26,506 bases of DNA. Source: CAZUVM01 sp964623885 (GTDB lineage Bacteria > Verrucomicrobiota > Verrucomicrobiia > Limisphaerales > UBA8199). This document shows, in pieces, positions 1-8,431 of this stretch. The position numbers and the translations under genes are program-made. Positions within the stretch are counted from its first letter, which is position 1. The number at the start of each line of letters is the position of its first letter. The notes beneath the pieces were generated by a model. It made no database searches. It was not told where the DNA came from and worked only from the letters and a program-made list of their open reading frames with translations. Location of the stretch: NCBI GenBank assembly GCA_964623885.1, contig CAZUVM010000084.1, positions 1 to 26,506 on the forward strand, given 5' to 3'.

Positions 1-179
1 CTGTGCCGGTCGTAACTGGACCATTGGGCCGAGAACTCACCCGCAACCGGAAGCGTGGCAAGGTATTGAAGATCGGTGAGGCGTTGAACTAATTGGGGAT
101 AGGTAAACCTTTGTTCGGCGGCATAGCCGCACGAGCAGACCAAGCCTGCCAGGATGATGACCAATAGGTTCCTTTTCAT
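1..179 (-). CDS. Secreted protein, N-terminal fragment (DUF2961/GH172-like)
   Basis: Only the first 59 codons are present; the gene runs off the left edge. The ATG at 179 lies 3 bases after the TAA of the binding-protein gene, with GGAG about 12 bases upstream inside that gene's end, so it is the next gene of the same operon. Residues 1 to about 21 (MKRNLLVIILAGLVCSCGYA) form a signal peptide, possibly lipoprotein-type. The mature start, with QLVQRLTDLQYLATLP and then GEFSAQWSSYDRH, resembles the start of DUF2961 proteins, which include GH172 glycosidases; that match is from memory of the family. A hydrolase fits the GH78/ABC context. The catalytic region lies outside the window, so the family call is tentative. 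Confidence 0.5.
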   Translation of the reverse strand, partial: MKRNLLVIILAGLVCSCGYAAEQRFTYPQLVQRLTDLQYLATLPVAGEFSAQWSSYDRH

Positions 180-182
180 CAC

Positions 183-1160
183 TTATTTCAACTCCTTCCC
201 GCCCTGACCGATCGTTTCTTTATCGAAAACTCTTGAACCCAGCGTGATTTGCTTCGGGCAGGATTCTCCGTGCAAAATCTTCAGCGCTGCGTCGATGGCC
301 TCTGCCCCGCCGGTGGGATAGTGGAATGTGGCATCCAGAATGCCTTGTTGAACGTAGGCCACGCCTTCTTGAGGCAGGGCGTCAATGCCAACAAACAGCA
401 TCTCCTTCTCGCGCCCGGCGGCTTTGGCGGCGAGGTAGGCGCCATGGGCGCCCGGATCGTTATGCGCATAAACGCAGTCGATCTTCGGGAAGCGCGAGAG
501 AGCCGACTCCATTTCTGTGCGGGCATCCGGTTCGAGCCATTTCATGTCGGCATCAAAAATTACCTCAATGCCGGTGCCGGCGATGGCTTCGCGAAAGCCG
601 CGATCCCGATCCTGACCAGGGATCGAGGTCATCAAACCCTTCAGTTCGACCACCTTGCCTTTGCCACCGAGCTTTTTAACGATCCATTCGCCAGCGGCAT
701 GCCCGATTTTCTGATTATTCGCACCGATGAAACAGGTGTATTTGTCACCCAGGACAGCGCGATCGAGTACAATAACGGGAATACCTGCATCCATAGCTTT
801 TGCGACCGGCTCGGTCAAAGGCGCCGCTTCTTTCGGACTGATGATGAGGAGATCGACGCCGGCGCTCACGAATTCCTCGACGTGCGCTCGTTGCTTGAGC
901 GTATCATTTTGGGCGTCTTTAAAGACGAGAGTCAACTCGGGGTGTTTGTCAGCCCCGGCCTTGAGCTGGGCGTTCATTTCCACGCGCCAGGGTTCACCCA
1001 GGTTGCACTGACTCATGCCTATCGTGAACGAGGACTTTGACTTTTTCGACGGCGTGGATTTGTCAGAATCGGATTGGGAAGGACTGCAGCTCGTTAGCAA
1101 AAGCGCTGCGGAGGCGAGTGCAATGATGGAGTGAAAAAAGGTCGCATGGTTCAGCCGCAT
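183..1160 (-). CDS. Sugar ABC transporter substrate-binding lipoprotein (RbsB-like)
   Basis: This 325-residue protein belongs to the periplasmic binding protein type I family that delivers ribose, galactose, rhamnose and similar sugars to ABC importers. It starts with a lipoprotein signal: a hydrophobic stretch at about 11-23, then the lipobox LLTSC with the lipidated Cys at about 25. The mature part opens with IGMSQCNLGEPWR, the usual first strand and loop of RbsB-like proteins, followed by VDLLIISPKEAAPL and GIPVIVLDR, the sugar-binding strands, and YAHNDPGAHGAYLAAK in the second lobe. The length is normal. It lies 49 bases downstream of the permease gene and ends 3 bases before the next gene, so it is operonic. 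No strong ribosome binding site precedes the ATG. The substrate is not readable; the adjacent rhamnosidase suggests rhamnose or another sugar released from glycans. Confidence 0.9.
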   Translation of the reverse strand: MRLNHATFFHSIIALASAALLLTSCSPSQSDSDKSTPSKKSKSSFTIGMSQCNLGEPWRVEMNAQLKAGADKHPELTLVFKDAQNDTLKQRAHVEEFVSAGVDLLIISPKEAAPLTEPVAKAMDAGIPVIVLDRAVLGDKYTCFIGANNQKIGHAAGEWIVKKLGGKGKVVELKGLMTSIPGQDRDRGFREAIAGTGIEVIFDADMKWLEPDARTEMESALSRFPKIDCVYAHNDPGAHGAYLAAKAAGREKEMLFVGIDALPQEGVAYVQQGILDATFHYPTGGAEAIDAALKILHGESCPKQITLGSRVFDKETIGQGGKELK

Positions 1161-1209
1161 GGGAATTTACATAGCGGGTTAGTGGCTGAATGGGAAGTGG
1201 ATTTTTGGG

Positions 1210-2259
1210 CTACGCCTTGCGTCTGCGTTGCGCCAGCACGGCGACGATAATGATGGCGCCGGTAAGCATGAGCCGGCTGGCTTCGGGCACAGCGTTAATG
1301 CTCAGGACTTTTTCCAGGTAACCGATAGTGAGGGTCCCCAACAGGGTCAATCCCATGCCGCCGCGGCCGCCGGTCAGCGTTGTGCCACCGATGACCACAA
1401 TGGCGATGGCCGTGAGCTCATAGCCAATGCCTGCTTCCGGATCACCTTGTTGTTCCTGCGCGGTCTGGCACATCCCCGCGACCGCGGCAAGGAGGCCGCA
1501 GGCAGCGTAGGCCAGGAGCTTCGCAGTTCTGACGGGGACGCCGGATAAGCGGGCGGCTTCTTCGTTGCCACCGATCGCGTAGAGATGCCTGCCCCAGAAA
1601 TGGCGCGACAGCAACAACCATCCAGTGATTACGCAAAACAGAAAAATGATACTGACGACAGCCAGGTTGCCAATTCGGTGTCCAGCCGCGTCGGACGTGA
1701 CCAGAATAGTGCTGTCGATAAATCGAAAAACCGCAGGAACGGGGACATAGTGGTACGAACCGTCGGCCGACTGTACCGCGGTCGAGATTTTGGTTCCACC
1801 CGAGATCGTCTTTGCCAGGCCGCGAGCAAAAACCATCATAGCGAGCGTGGCGATGAACGGTTGAATCCCAAGCCGCGCGGTCAGTCCGCCAGAGACGGCT
1901 CCGCAAGCCATGCCGATGAGCAGGCATAAAGGAATGGCGACCCAAGGGGTCCAACCCCAATGGATACACATCAACGAGAACGCCACTGCGACTAGCGCTA
2001 GCACACTGCCCACGGCAAGATCGATGCCGCCGCTGATGATCACCAGCGTCAAACCGCATGCCAATATGCCGAAAACCGAAGCCTGGCGCAGCGCGTCGCG
2101 ATGCGTGCCGATCTTGAAGAACGCGCCGTGAGCGTTGAACAGGCAGCCGAGTATGAGCACAAATCCAAGCGCTACCAGTGCACGCGTGGCGGGAATGGCC
2201 CAGAACCGCGCCAGGGCAGTTGTTTCGCGGATTCCCGTGGCCGGGCTGGGATTAGACAT
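1210..2259 (-). CDS. Sugar ABC transporter permease (RbsC-like)
   Basis: This 349-residue inner-membrane permease is of the ribose/xylose/rhamnose class (BPD_transp_2). Several hydrophobic helices are visible. The motif GLTLVIISGGIDLAVGSVLA near residues 70-90 is a family signature. GNEEAARLSGVPV at about 230 is the cytoplasmic coupling loop that contacts the ATPase, and IVVIGGTTLTGGRGG near 290 is the conserved late loop. A polar insert around 155-195 (containing GSYHYVPVP) probably faces the periplasm. The ATG at 2259 has AAAGGA about 9 bases upstream and follows the rhamnosidase stop by 21 bases. One permease probably works as a homodimer, but no ATPase gene is present in the window. Confidence 0.92.
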   Translation of the reverse strand: MSNPSPATGIRETTALARFWAIPATRALVALGFVLILGCLFNAHGAFFKIGTHRDALRQASVFGILACGLTLVIISGGIDLAVGSVLALVAVAFSLMCIHWGWTPWVAIPLCLLIGMACGAVSGGLTARLGIQPFIATLAMMVFARGLAKTISGGTKISTAVQSADGSYHYVPVPAVFRFIDSTILVTSDAAGHRIGNLAVVSIIFLFCVITGWLLLSRHFWGRHLYAIGGNEEAARLSGVPVRTAKLLAYAACGLLAAVAGMCQTAQEQQGDPEAGIGYELTAIAIVVIGGTTLTGGRGGMGLTLLGTLTIGYLEKVLSINAVPEASRLMLTGAIIIVAVLAQRRRKA

Positions 2260-2280
2260 GAGCCTGTTCCTTTGACCCGA

Positions 2281-5200
2281 TCACATTTTGCTATGGAATG
2301 AGTAATTGCCGGATGCGGCGGAGAAAACTGCTCGACCATTTTCCATTCTCAGGAAGTTTAGTCCGGGCGCTCTTGACGCGGAGCGATCGCCTTCCTTAAC
2401 TGATTTTTCACTTTGCGCCGGGATGAACAAAGTGGCAGTCGAGTTTACGGGGATCTGAACCTTCCAATAAAACGACTTTGTGTCGCGCCGCCATTCGCTG
2501 GCAATGAGACCATAGGGCGAGCGGTGCGTGGCGCGGACGAAGTTGAGATCGCCCACTGGTTCCGGTCGCATGATGATCGCCTTAAACCCAGGTTGATCCG
2601 GATCAGGCTTGATACCCGCCAGGTTTTCGTGCAGCCAGATTGCCAGGTCACCGACGAGCATTACGTGGTTGCCCGAATTCATGGCAGGATCAGCGGTGTC
2701 GCCATTCCAGAGTTCCCAGATTGTGGTAGCGCCTTTCTCGACCATGTAACCCCAACTGGGGTAGGTGTTCTGCTTCGCCACCGTGTAGCACAGGTCAGGC
2801 CGGCCATTATTCGAGAGCACGCGCATGAGCCATTGGCCTCCAATCAATCCTGTGCCGATGTGGTCATGAGTTTCACGTTGAATCTTGTCGGTCAGGTGTT
2901 GAAAGATGCGGGAGCGCTGTTCGTCGGGCACAAGACCAAAGGCGAGAGGCAGCACGCAGGAGGTTTGGGTGCCGTTGTCATATTGGCCGTCATCCTCCCT
3001 GAGGAACTCTTTGTTGAAATCTCCTTTGAGCGTTTCTGCGAGCTCAGCAAAATGCTGCGTATCTTCAGGTTTGGCTAACAATTTTGCATAGCTCTCCATC
3101 AGCCGAGCGTCATGATAGAAGTAAGCGGTGGCTAGCAAGGCCTTATCGGTTTTGCGTTTGGGGTCTCGAGAATGGATTAGTTTGGGATCTTCGGGAGGCA
3201 CACACCAGTCGCCGTACGAGTCTCTGGCGATAATGCCATTCGTCACAAATCCACCCATGTAGTCCATCCAATGATGAGCGCTGTCAAAATGCTGCCCGAG
3301 GATGTTGGCGTCACCGTATTGCTCGCGCAGTTCGCCGGGAATGATTACTGTGCTGCTGGGCCACGTGACATTGTCAGAATAGATGGGCCAGTACGCAGGG
3401 CAGACGTCCGGCACGCTGCCGCTGTCTTTTTGGGCATCCGCCATATCTTGCAGCCATTTGGTGTACAGTGCCGCCGTGTTGAACAGATAGGTTTCACCTT
3501 TCGACTCGGCAGAACGATCGCCGAGCCAGCCCTGCCGTTCGTCGCGTTGCGGGCAATCCGTGGGCACGCTGCGGTAATTCCCGCGCACGCCCCAGCGGAT
3601 ATTTTGGTAAATCTGATTCAACAACGGGTTTGAACAGGCGAATTCGCCGGCGCTCTCGAGGTCATCGTGCACGACGCGTCCTTCGATGGCTGACAGTTTG
3701 GGTTTGCCCGGATAGCCCGTGACCTCGACGTATCGAAAGCCATGGTAGGTGAACCGCGGTTCGTACACTTCGCGCCCTTCGCCTTTGAGGATGTATGTGT
3801 CTGTGACTTTCGCGGAGCGAAGGTTGTCGACGTAAAGACTGCCATCCGATTTTAGCGTTTCAGCGTGGCGCAGCGAAACTGCGGTGCCGGCCGGTCCGGA
3901 GACCTGGAGGCGGCACCAACCGACCATGTTTTGCCCGAGATCGTAAATAGACACGCCTGGTTTAAGCTCCTTCACGGAGCGCGGTGTGAGCGTTTGAGTT
4001 ACCCGAATCGGCTCTATCACCTGCGCCACGACCGTGCCCTCCGGCGCAGTGACCAACTCCGCGCTCCGCCATTTTGAATCGTCAAAACCGGCATCACACC
4101 AGCGGCCAAGTTCCATTCGGGCATCATAGGTTTCACCGTCATACTCATTATTGAGGCGGATGGGACCGTTGGTTGTGATTTTCCATGTCGCATCGCTGGC
4201 GATCGTGGCGCGAGAACCATCCTGGTAATCGAGTTGCAGTTCCAGGAGTAACTTGGGGAAACCGAAACTGCGCGTGTCCGTCGGGATCTTTCCTCGCGGA
4301 GCAAAGAATCGGCCGTTTCCCAGGGTCACCCCCACAGCGTTGGGGCCGCGCTTTAGTTGATGCGTGATATCGTAGGCTACATAGAAAACGCGCTTGTTGT
4401 ATTCCGTCAGTCCCGGCGACAGCACCGCATCACCAACTTTGTTGCCATTCAGGTAGAGTTCGGAGAGGCCTAGCCCGGAGAAATACACGGTGGCGCGGCG
4501 CAATTCTTTTTCCACAGGAAATTCTTTCCGCAGCCAGCGGGCGGGCAACCTTCGGTCCTCCGGCCCGCTGATTTCACCCCAGGGCTGCATACCCACAGGG
4601 CCGAGGTTGCGCGCCGGAAGCCACGTGGAATCATCGTAAGCGGGCTTTTCCCAACCGCTGAATTCTTCCGCTGAGGTTTGCCAGGTCTCATCGGTAGTAA
4701 CGACGAGCGCTTCGCCTTGTGCGAATTCAATTCGCAAAGATCCTACGAGTCCGGCTGGGGTTGGTTTCTCGCCTTCGTTTCTTACGAGCACTGCCAGCAC
4801 ATTTTTGCCCGCATGTAGGCACGTTGTGACGTCGTATAGAAATGCCGTCTTGTGATTATGTCCCGAGCCCAATTGGGTTCCATTCAGCCAGGCCGTGAAA
4901 CGATCGTCGGCTGTGACCAGCCACAGGGCGGTTTTTACTGCGCGACCGGCAGGTAGGTCGAACGAATGACGAAAATACCGAGTGCCCGGCGGCGCTTCCT
5001 GCTCCGGATGACCTTCGGGAAAATAGATCCACGAAGTGTCCGTCAGCGTTACTTTGGATTCGGCATTTTCTTCTCCAATCCATTTGCCATGCCAATCGGA
5101 GGCAGCAAGCAATCCCATGCTCCAATGCCCCGCCTTGCTCCATGAAGAGGTTTTGCCTTTCTGATCCCAGACGCGCACCTTCCAAAAACACTCCTGTTGT

Positions 5201-5544
5201 GAAATCAACGGCTTCCCGGCATAACGAACCTGCGTGGATTGAGCCGAGGCCATGCGACCCGAATCCCATAAATCCCCCTCTCCGGCGTTCAGTTTCTGAC
5301 GTGAGCCGGCAACGAGAATCTGAAAAGCGCTCTGGGCTTGCGCGCGCGCCTGGGCAGTATCGGACTGAAGGATCCAACTGAGGCGTGGTTGCGGAGTATC
5401 GATCCCCAGCGGGTCGCGCAGGTATTCACAACGCAGGTCCTGAACAACCAGTGCCGCCGAGCAGATCGGTGCGGCGAAGACCCACGAAAGGCAGCCGCAA
5501 AGTATGGCGCCCTGCCCCAAGGCGTGTTTTTTCTTTCGCGGCAC
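2281..5544 (-). CDS. Alpha-L-rhamnosidase, GH78, exported
   Basis: This large exported glycoside hydrolase (about 1087 residues) should remove terminal alpha-L-rhamnose from plant glycans or glycosides. I chose the GTG at 5544 because AAGGAG lies 5 bases upstream and it directly opens a good signal peptide (KKKHALGQGAILCGCLSWVF, cut near CSA). An in-frame ATG at 5604 would add 20 residues and has no ribosome binding site. After the signal come the N-terminal beta-sandwich (LRCEYLRDPLGIDTPQPRLS), jelly-roll domains with DRFTAWLNG and ELYLNGNKVGD, then the (alpha/alpha)6 barrel. DCPQRDERQGWLGD holds the expected general acid Glu669, and ATTIWELWNGD holds the expected general base Glu944 (numbered from the GTG). 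It is the first gene of the ABC-transporter operon. Confidence 0.93.
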   Translation of the reverse strand: MPRKKKHALGQGAILCGCLSWVFAAPICSAALVVQDLRCEYLRDPLGIDTPQPRLSWILQSDTAQARAQAQSAFQILVAGSRQKLNAGEGDLWDSGRMASAQSTQVRYAGKPLISQQECFWKVRVWDQKGKTSSWSKAGHWSMGLLAASDWHGKWIGEENAESKVTLTDTSWIYFPEGHPEQEAPPGTRYFRHSFDLPAGRAVKTALWLVTADDRFTAWLNGTQLGSGHNHKTAFLYDVTTCLHAGKNVLAVLVRNEGEKPTPAGLVGSLRIEFAQGEALVVTTDETWQTSAEEFSGWEKPAYDDSTWLPARNLGPVGMQPWGEISGPEDRRLPARWLRKEFPVEKELRRATVYFSGLGLSELYLNGNKVGDAVLSPGLTEYNKRVFYVAYDITHQLKRGPNAVGVTLGNGRFFAPRGKIPTDTRSFGFPKLLLELQLDYQDGSRATIASDATWKITTNGPIRLNNEYDGETYDARMELGRWCDAGFDDSKWRSAELVTAPEGTVVAQVIEPIRVTQTLTPRSVKELKPGVSIYDLGQNMVGWCRLQVSGPAGTAVSLRHAETLKSDGSLYVDNLRSAKVTDTYILKGEGREVYEPRFTYHGFRYVEVTGYPGKPKLSAIEGRVVHDDLESAGEFACSNPLLNQIYQNIRWGVRGNYRSVPTDCPQRDERQGWLGDRSAESKGETYLFNTAALYTKWLQDMADAQKDSGSVPDVCPAYWPIYSDNVTWPSSTVIIPGELREQYGDANILGQHFDSAHHWMDYMGGFVTNGIIARDSYGDWCVPPEDPKLIHSRDPKRKTDKALLATAYFYHDARLMESYAKLLAKPEDTQHFAELAETLKGDFNKEFLREDDGQYDNGTQTSCVLPLAFGLVPDEQRSRIFQHLTDKIQRETHDHIGTGLIGGQWLMRVLSNNGRPDLCYTVAKQNTYPSWGYMVEKGATTIWELWNGDTADPAMNSGNHVMLVGDLAIWLHENLAGIKPDPDQPGFKAIIMRPEPVGDLNFVRATHRSPYGLIASEWRRDTKSFYWKVQIPVNSTATLFIPAQSEKSVKEGDRSASRAPGLNFLRMENGRAVFSAASGNYSFHSKM

Positions 5545-5857
5545 AAGATCTCCTTGCGCAGCATGGGGGTGGAGCTTGGTAGGGTTCTCGTAGCGAGATT
5601 TCATAAATTCGAGTGGAAGCTGTCAGATTCGCCAAAGCATTAGGAGCAAAAAATCGCGACAGCACAGATCGGGCAGCCTGTCAGACAAACAACGACAAAA
5701 GTATCGGACCTGAGCGGATAGGCCTGATTTTCCGGTTGGATCAAACTTTTGCGCATGAAACGGGCTCCGATTTGGCGGCGCTGGTTTCCGAGACAATAAC
5801 GCGCAAACGCACAAAATTATTAATCCGATCCTGCCACCCCATGCGTCCGACCCGTGG
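5545..5857. other. Intergenic region between divergent GH78 and GH43 genes
   Basis: This 313-base stretch separates the minus-strand GH78 operon from the plus-strand GH43 gene and must hold at least the promoter of the operon. I could not pick convincing -35/-10 boxes on either strand. A 14-codon plus-strand frame opens with ATG at 5755 and closes with TAA at 5797. The GH43 reading frame is already open from 5759, just after a TGA at 5756. Confidence 0.5.
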
Positions 5858-6781
5858 ATGATTTTCCACGGCGGGTTTTATTACTATTCCGAGAGCCGCG
5901 ACCAGCGGCACATCTACATCCGCCGCTCGACGACGATCGCCGGGATTGGCGAGGACCCGGGCGTGTGCGTCTGGAGTCCGCCGGCGCGGGGTCAAAACTC
6001 CCATAACGTGTGGGCGCCGGAACTGCATCTGATCGACGGCAGGTGGTTCATTTACTTTGCCGCGGATGACGGCCGGAATGAGAACCATCGCATGTGGGTG
6101 CTCGAGTGCGATGACGCGGACCCGCGGGGCGACTACCGGATGCGCGGCCAACTCGATACCACCGGCTGGGCGATCGATGGAACGGTGCTCACCATTGAGA
6201 GTGGACGTCGGTTCTTTGTCTGGTCCGGCTGGCCCGGTCGGCGCAATGGGCAGCAGAATCTCTATATCGCCCCGATGAAAGATCCATTAACGATTGGGGG
6301 ACCGCGCGTGTTGATTGCGACGCCTGACCAGCCCTGGGAACGAGTGGCGATGCCTATCTGCGAAGGACCACAGGTGCTACGGCGCAATGGCGACCTGTTT
6401 ATCGTCTATTCGGCCAGCGCGAGCTGGACGGCCGATTACTGCCTGGGGATGCTGCACAACAACACCCGGGACGTGCTGAATCCGGCTGCCTGGACCAAAC
6501 ACGGTCCGGTATTCCAAAAAACCGACCAGGTTTGGGGTGTTGGCCATTGTTCCTTCGTGAAGTCGCTTTCCCAGGCTGAGGACTGGATCGTTTATCACTC
6601 GAAATCGAGCCGCAAGCCCGGCTGGGAAGATCGCGATGTGCATGCCAAACGGTTTAGCTGGAACAGCGATGGCTTTCCCGAGTTCGGCACTCCGGTGCCG
6701 CGGACACTGCCCCCTACCGTCCCGGTTCCCGCCCCTCTGATGGGGATCTCGCGATCCAAACGGCCGCGAGTGGCAGCCTGA
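5858..6781 (+). CDS. Glycoside hydrolase family 43 protein; true N-terminus lies upstream of first ATG
   Basis: A five-bladed propeller glycosidase of family GH43, whose usual activities are arabinofuranosidase and xylosidase. From the ATG at 5858 it has 307 residues, beginning MIFHGGFYYYSESRD. GWAIDGTVL holds Asp107, expected to tune the pKa of the acid, and ICEGPQVLRR holds Glu169, expected to be the general acid. The third catalytic residue, the base Asp, normally sits in the first strand. Here it is found only if the same frame is read upstream: codons 5822-5857 give NPILPPHASDPW, with the Asp codon at 5849. That frame is open back to 5759 but contains no ATG, GTG or TTG. So translation starts from an unusual codon, or the 5' end is broken by a small indel, or the sequence has an error. 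No signal peptide is visible. It faces away from the GH78 operon. Confidence 0.85.
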   Translation: MIFHGGFYYYSESRDQRHIYIRRSTTIAGIGEDPGVCVWSPPARGQNSHNVWAPELHLIDGRWFIYFAADDGRNENHRMWVLECDDADPRGDYRMRGQLDTTGWAIDGTVLTIESGRRFFVWSGWPGRRNGQQNLYIAPMKDPLTIGGPRVLIATPDQPWERVAMPICEGPQVLRRNGDLFIVYSASASWTADYCLGMLHNNTRDVLNPAAWTKHGPVFQKTDQVWGVGHCSFVKSLSQAEDWIVYHSKSSRKPGWEDRDVHAKRFSWNSDGFPEFGTPVPRTLPPTVPVPAPLMGISRSKRPRVAA

Positions 6782-6844
6782 TTCATTGGTACGCCGCCAC
6801 CGCGGGCGCAGAATCATCCCACTTTATTAACCCTCAATTTTACG

Positions 6845-7798
6845 ATGCAGAAGAATCGCAGTTTTAGATCTCACGTTGCTTATTTCTTTCTTGGTCTTAC
6901 GTTCGTGACTCTTTCGGGAGCTCGCTCAAGGGCTGAAGATGGGGACGGCGCGGCGGCACTCGCAGATACCAATCAGGCCGTGCATGTGGTCACCGAACGT
7001 GATGGAGAGGCGACGCATTTCTACGTCGACAACGAGGAGTTTGGCGAGATCACCATGAGCTTTGAAATGCGCCTGAAGAATTTAAAGGGCGATACGGCAT
7101 TTCCTTATACCGCCACATTTCCAGCGCGGCAGCGGACCGAGGCGTTTACGGTTGCACCCATAAAAGCAGGGGCGAGCTGGGAATACAGCTATACCAATTA
7201 TTACAAGCTGGGGAGCAATTGCGCCCGGCATGACGATTCCTGTGTTTACATGCTCCCTTATGAGCCGGGAAAGAAGTTCAAGGTGACGCAAGGTTACAAC
7301 GGAAAATACAGCCACACGGGCTCGAATCAGTACGCAATCGATTGGCAGATGCCGGAAGGCACGCCGGTATTGGCGGCCAGAGCGGGCATCGTGGTACGGG
7401 TGAAGGATGACTCGGATCGCGGCGGCTCAAGCATGGCCTTCGATCCGTATAACAACTATGTTCTGATCCGTCACGAAGATGGCACGCTGGCACATTACTG
7501 CCATCTGAAAAGAGGAGGCTGTGTAGTCCACCCTGGGCAAGAGGTCGCCGCGGGCCAGCTCATCGCCCATTCCGGCAACACTGGTTTTTCCACCGGCCCA
7601 CATTTGCACCTTTGCATTTTTAAAACTAAAAACGGGCGGGAGAGACTGAGCCTTCCGGTTCACTTCCGGACGGCGACTGAGACGGCCACAACATTAGTCA
7701 GCGGTCGCAGTTACCGCGCCGCCCCGGTTGCTGTGGCCAGCGCCACGCCCGCCACACCGGCGCCGGTTAGTGGCACATCTTTTGGCGGCGGTCAGTAA
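6845..7798 (+). CDS. Exported M23 family metallopeptidase (LytM-like)
   Basis: This 317-residue exported peptidase likely cuts peptidoglycan peptide bridges in the periplasm, or is a regulator of such enzymes. A signal peptide spans about 1-30, ending near GARSRA. An unrecognised beta-rich region covers about 40-135, with a CARHDDSC pair that could form a disulfide. The M23 domain spans about 140-275. Zinc ligands expected from the family are His157 and Asp166 (SHTGSNQYAIDW) and His255 in GPHLHLCI, with His220 in AHYCHLKRGG and His253 as catalytic partners. The His-to-Asp spacing of the first motif is longer than the classic HxxxD. The tail is Ala/Pro/Thr-rich. No clear ribosome binding site precedes the ATG. 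It lies 63 bases after GH43; a functional link is not evident. Confidence 0.88.
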   Translation: MQKNRSFRSHVAYFFLGLTFVTLSGARSRAEDGDGAAALADTNQAVHVVTERDGEATHFYVDNEEFGEITMSFEMRLKNLKGDTAFPYTATFPARQRTEAFTVAPIKAGASWEYSYTNYYKLGSNCARHDDSCVYMLPYEPGKKFKVTQGYNGKYSHTGSNQYAIDWQMPEGTPVLAARAGIVVRVKDDSDRGGSSMAFDPYNNYVLIRHEDGTLAHYCHLKRGGCVVHPGQEVAAGQLIAHSGNTGFSTGPHLHLCIFKTKNGRERLSLPVHFRTATETATTLVSGRSYRAAPVAVASATPATPAPVSGTSFGGGQ

Positions 7799-7847
7799 AC
7801 GCCCTTGTCAAAACTGATATGCTCGCGGTTTAGGTAAGAAACGAATT

Positions 7848-7877
7848 CCTCTCCCCGCATGGTGATGCGAGGAGAGG
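7848..7877. terminator. Stem-loop downstream of the M23 gene
   Basis: Arms 7848-7860 and 7865-7877 pair over 13 positions with one mismatch around the loop GGTG. It sits 50 bases after the M23 stop, in the convergent gap before the lipoprotein gene. There is no clear T-run on the plus side, so termination is plausible but not proven. Confidence 0.55.
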
Positions 7878-7959
7878 ATCGCTCAGCGTAAGTTAACCGC
7901 GCCGTGCATCGAAGAGCCATGGTCTTCGACACGCTGGACAGGAATCACTGAGCACCCCC

Positions 7960-7987
7960 CCGTCTGGAGGGAAACCCATCCAGACGG
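7960..7987. terminator. Stem-loop downstream of the Ser/Gly-rich lipoprotein gene
   Basis: A perfect 9-base inverted repeat (CCGTCTGGA at 7960, TCCAGACGG ending 7987) encloses GGG-aaa-CCC with a single bulged base. For the minus-strand gene it lies 23 bases after the stop codon. The flank on the minus strand is G-rich rather than T-rich, so it may act as a stabilising 3' stem or a weak terminator. Confidence 0.55.
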
Positions 7988-8010
7988 TCCTCCTTGGCTC
8001 GCCCTGGTAA

Positions 8011-8304
8011 TTATTGCTGGCCACCGGTGGCGCTATTGGATGAAGAGCCACTGTTGGCGCCCCCTGAGCTGGTACCGCCGGAACTGGTGGCACTGCCCGA
8101 GCTGGTGCCGCTGGGGCTGTTAGCTCCGCCCTGGCTTGCGCCTGGGGCCACCTGGTTGCTGCTGGTTTCGCTGGGGGTATTCACGCTGTTGCTCGAACTT
8201 GAGCTGCCTGTGCCAGTGGCCGGCTGGTCACCCGTGCCGCCCTGGTTCTGATTGCACGCGGTCAGCGCAAACGCTGCACAGAGAATCACGATCGCTTTTT
8301 TCAT
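8011..8304 (-). CDS. Small Ser/Gly/Asn-rich lipoprotein
   Basis: A 97-residue lipoprotein of unknown function. The ATG at 8304 opens a textbook lipoprotein signal, MKKAIVILCAAFALTAC, with the lipidated Cys at 17. The rest is low-complexity Ser, Gly, Thr, Asn and Ala (repeats such as SGGTSSGGANSGSSS), expected to be unstructured. The frame can be extended upstream to 8376, but those residues (MVLIPQQFRLTSK...) precede the signal and are unlikely to be used. It is convergent with the M23 gene. No domain is recognised; such proteins can be cell-envelope spacers. Confidence 0.75.
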   Translation of the reverse strand: MKKAIVILCAAFALTACNQNQGGTGDQPATGTGSSSSSNSVNTPSETSSNQVAPGASQGGANSPSGTSSGSATSSGGTSSGGANSGSSSNSATGGQQ

Positions 8305-8431
8305 ATTTGTTGCGTTGTTCCGTTTCGACTGTTTCAGTTTCGAGGTAAGCCTAAACTGTTGCGGTATGAGCACCAACGCGGTGAAACCCTGCTTCCGTCA
8401 GAGGAGGAGACCCTACATGCGATTCGCCACC

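Noticed and set aside
249..1040. Long plus-strand frame of 263 codons
   Set aside because: It lies wholly opposite the binding-protein gene, whose translation shows clear family motifs; the plus frame shows none.
5605..5754. Sigma-70 promoter boxes upstream of the GH78 operon
   Set aside because: Several TTG-rich words occur, but none has a convincing partner at proper spacing.
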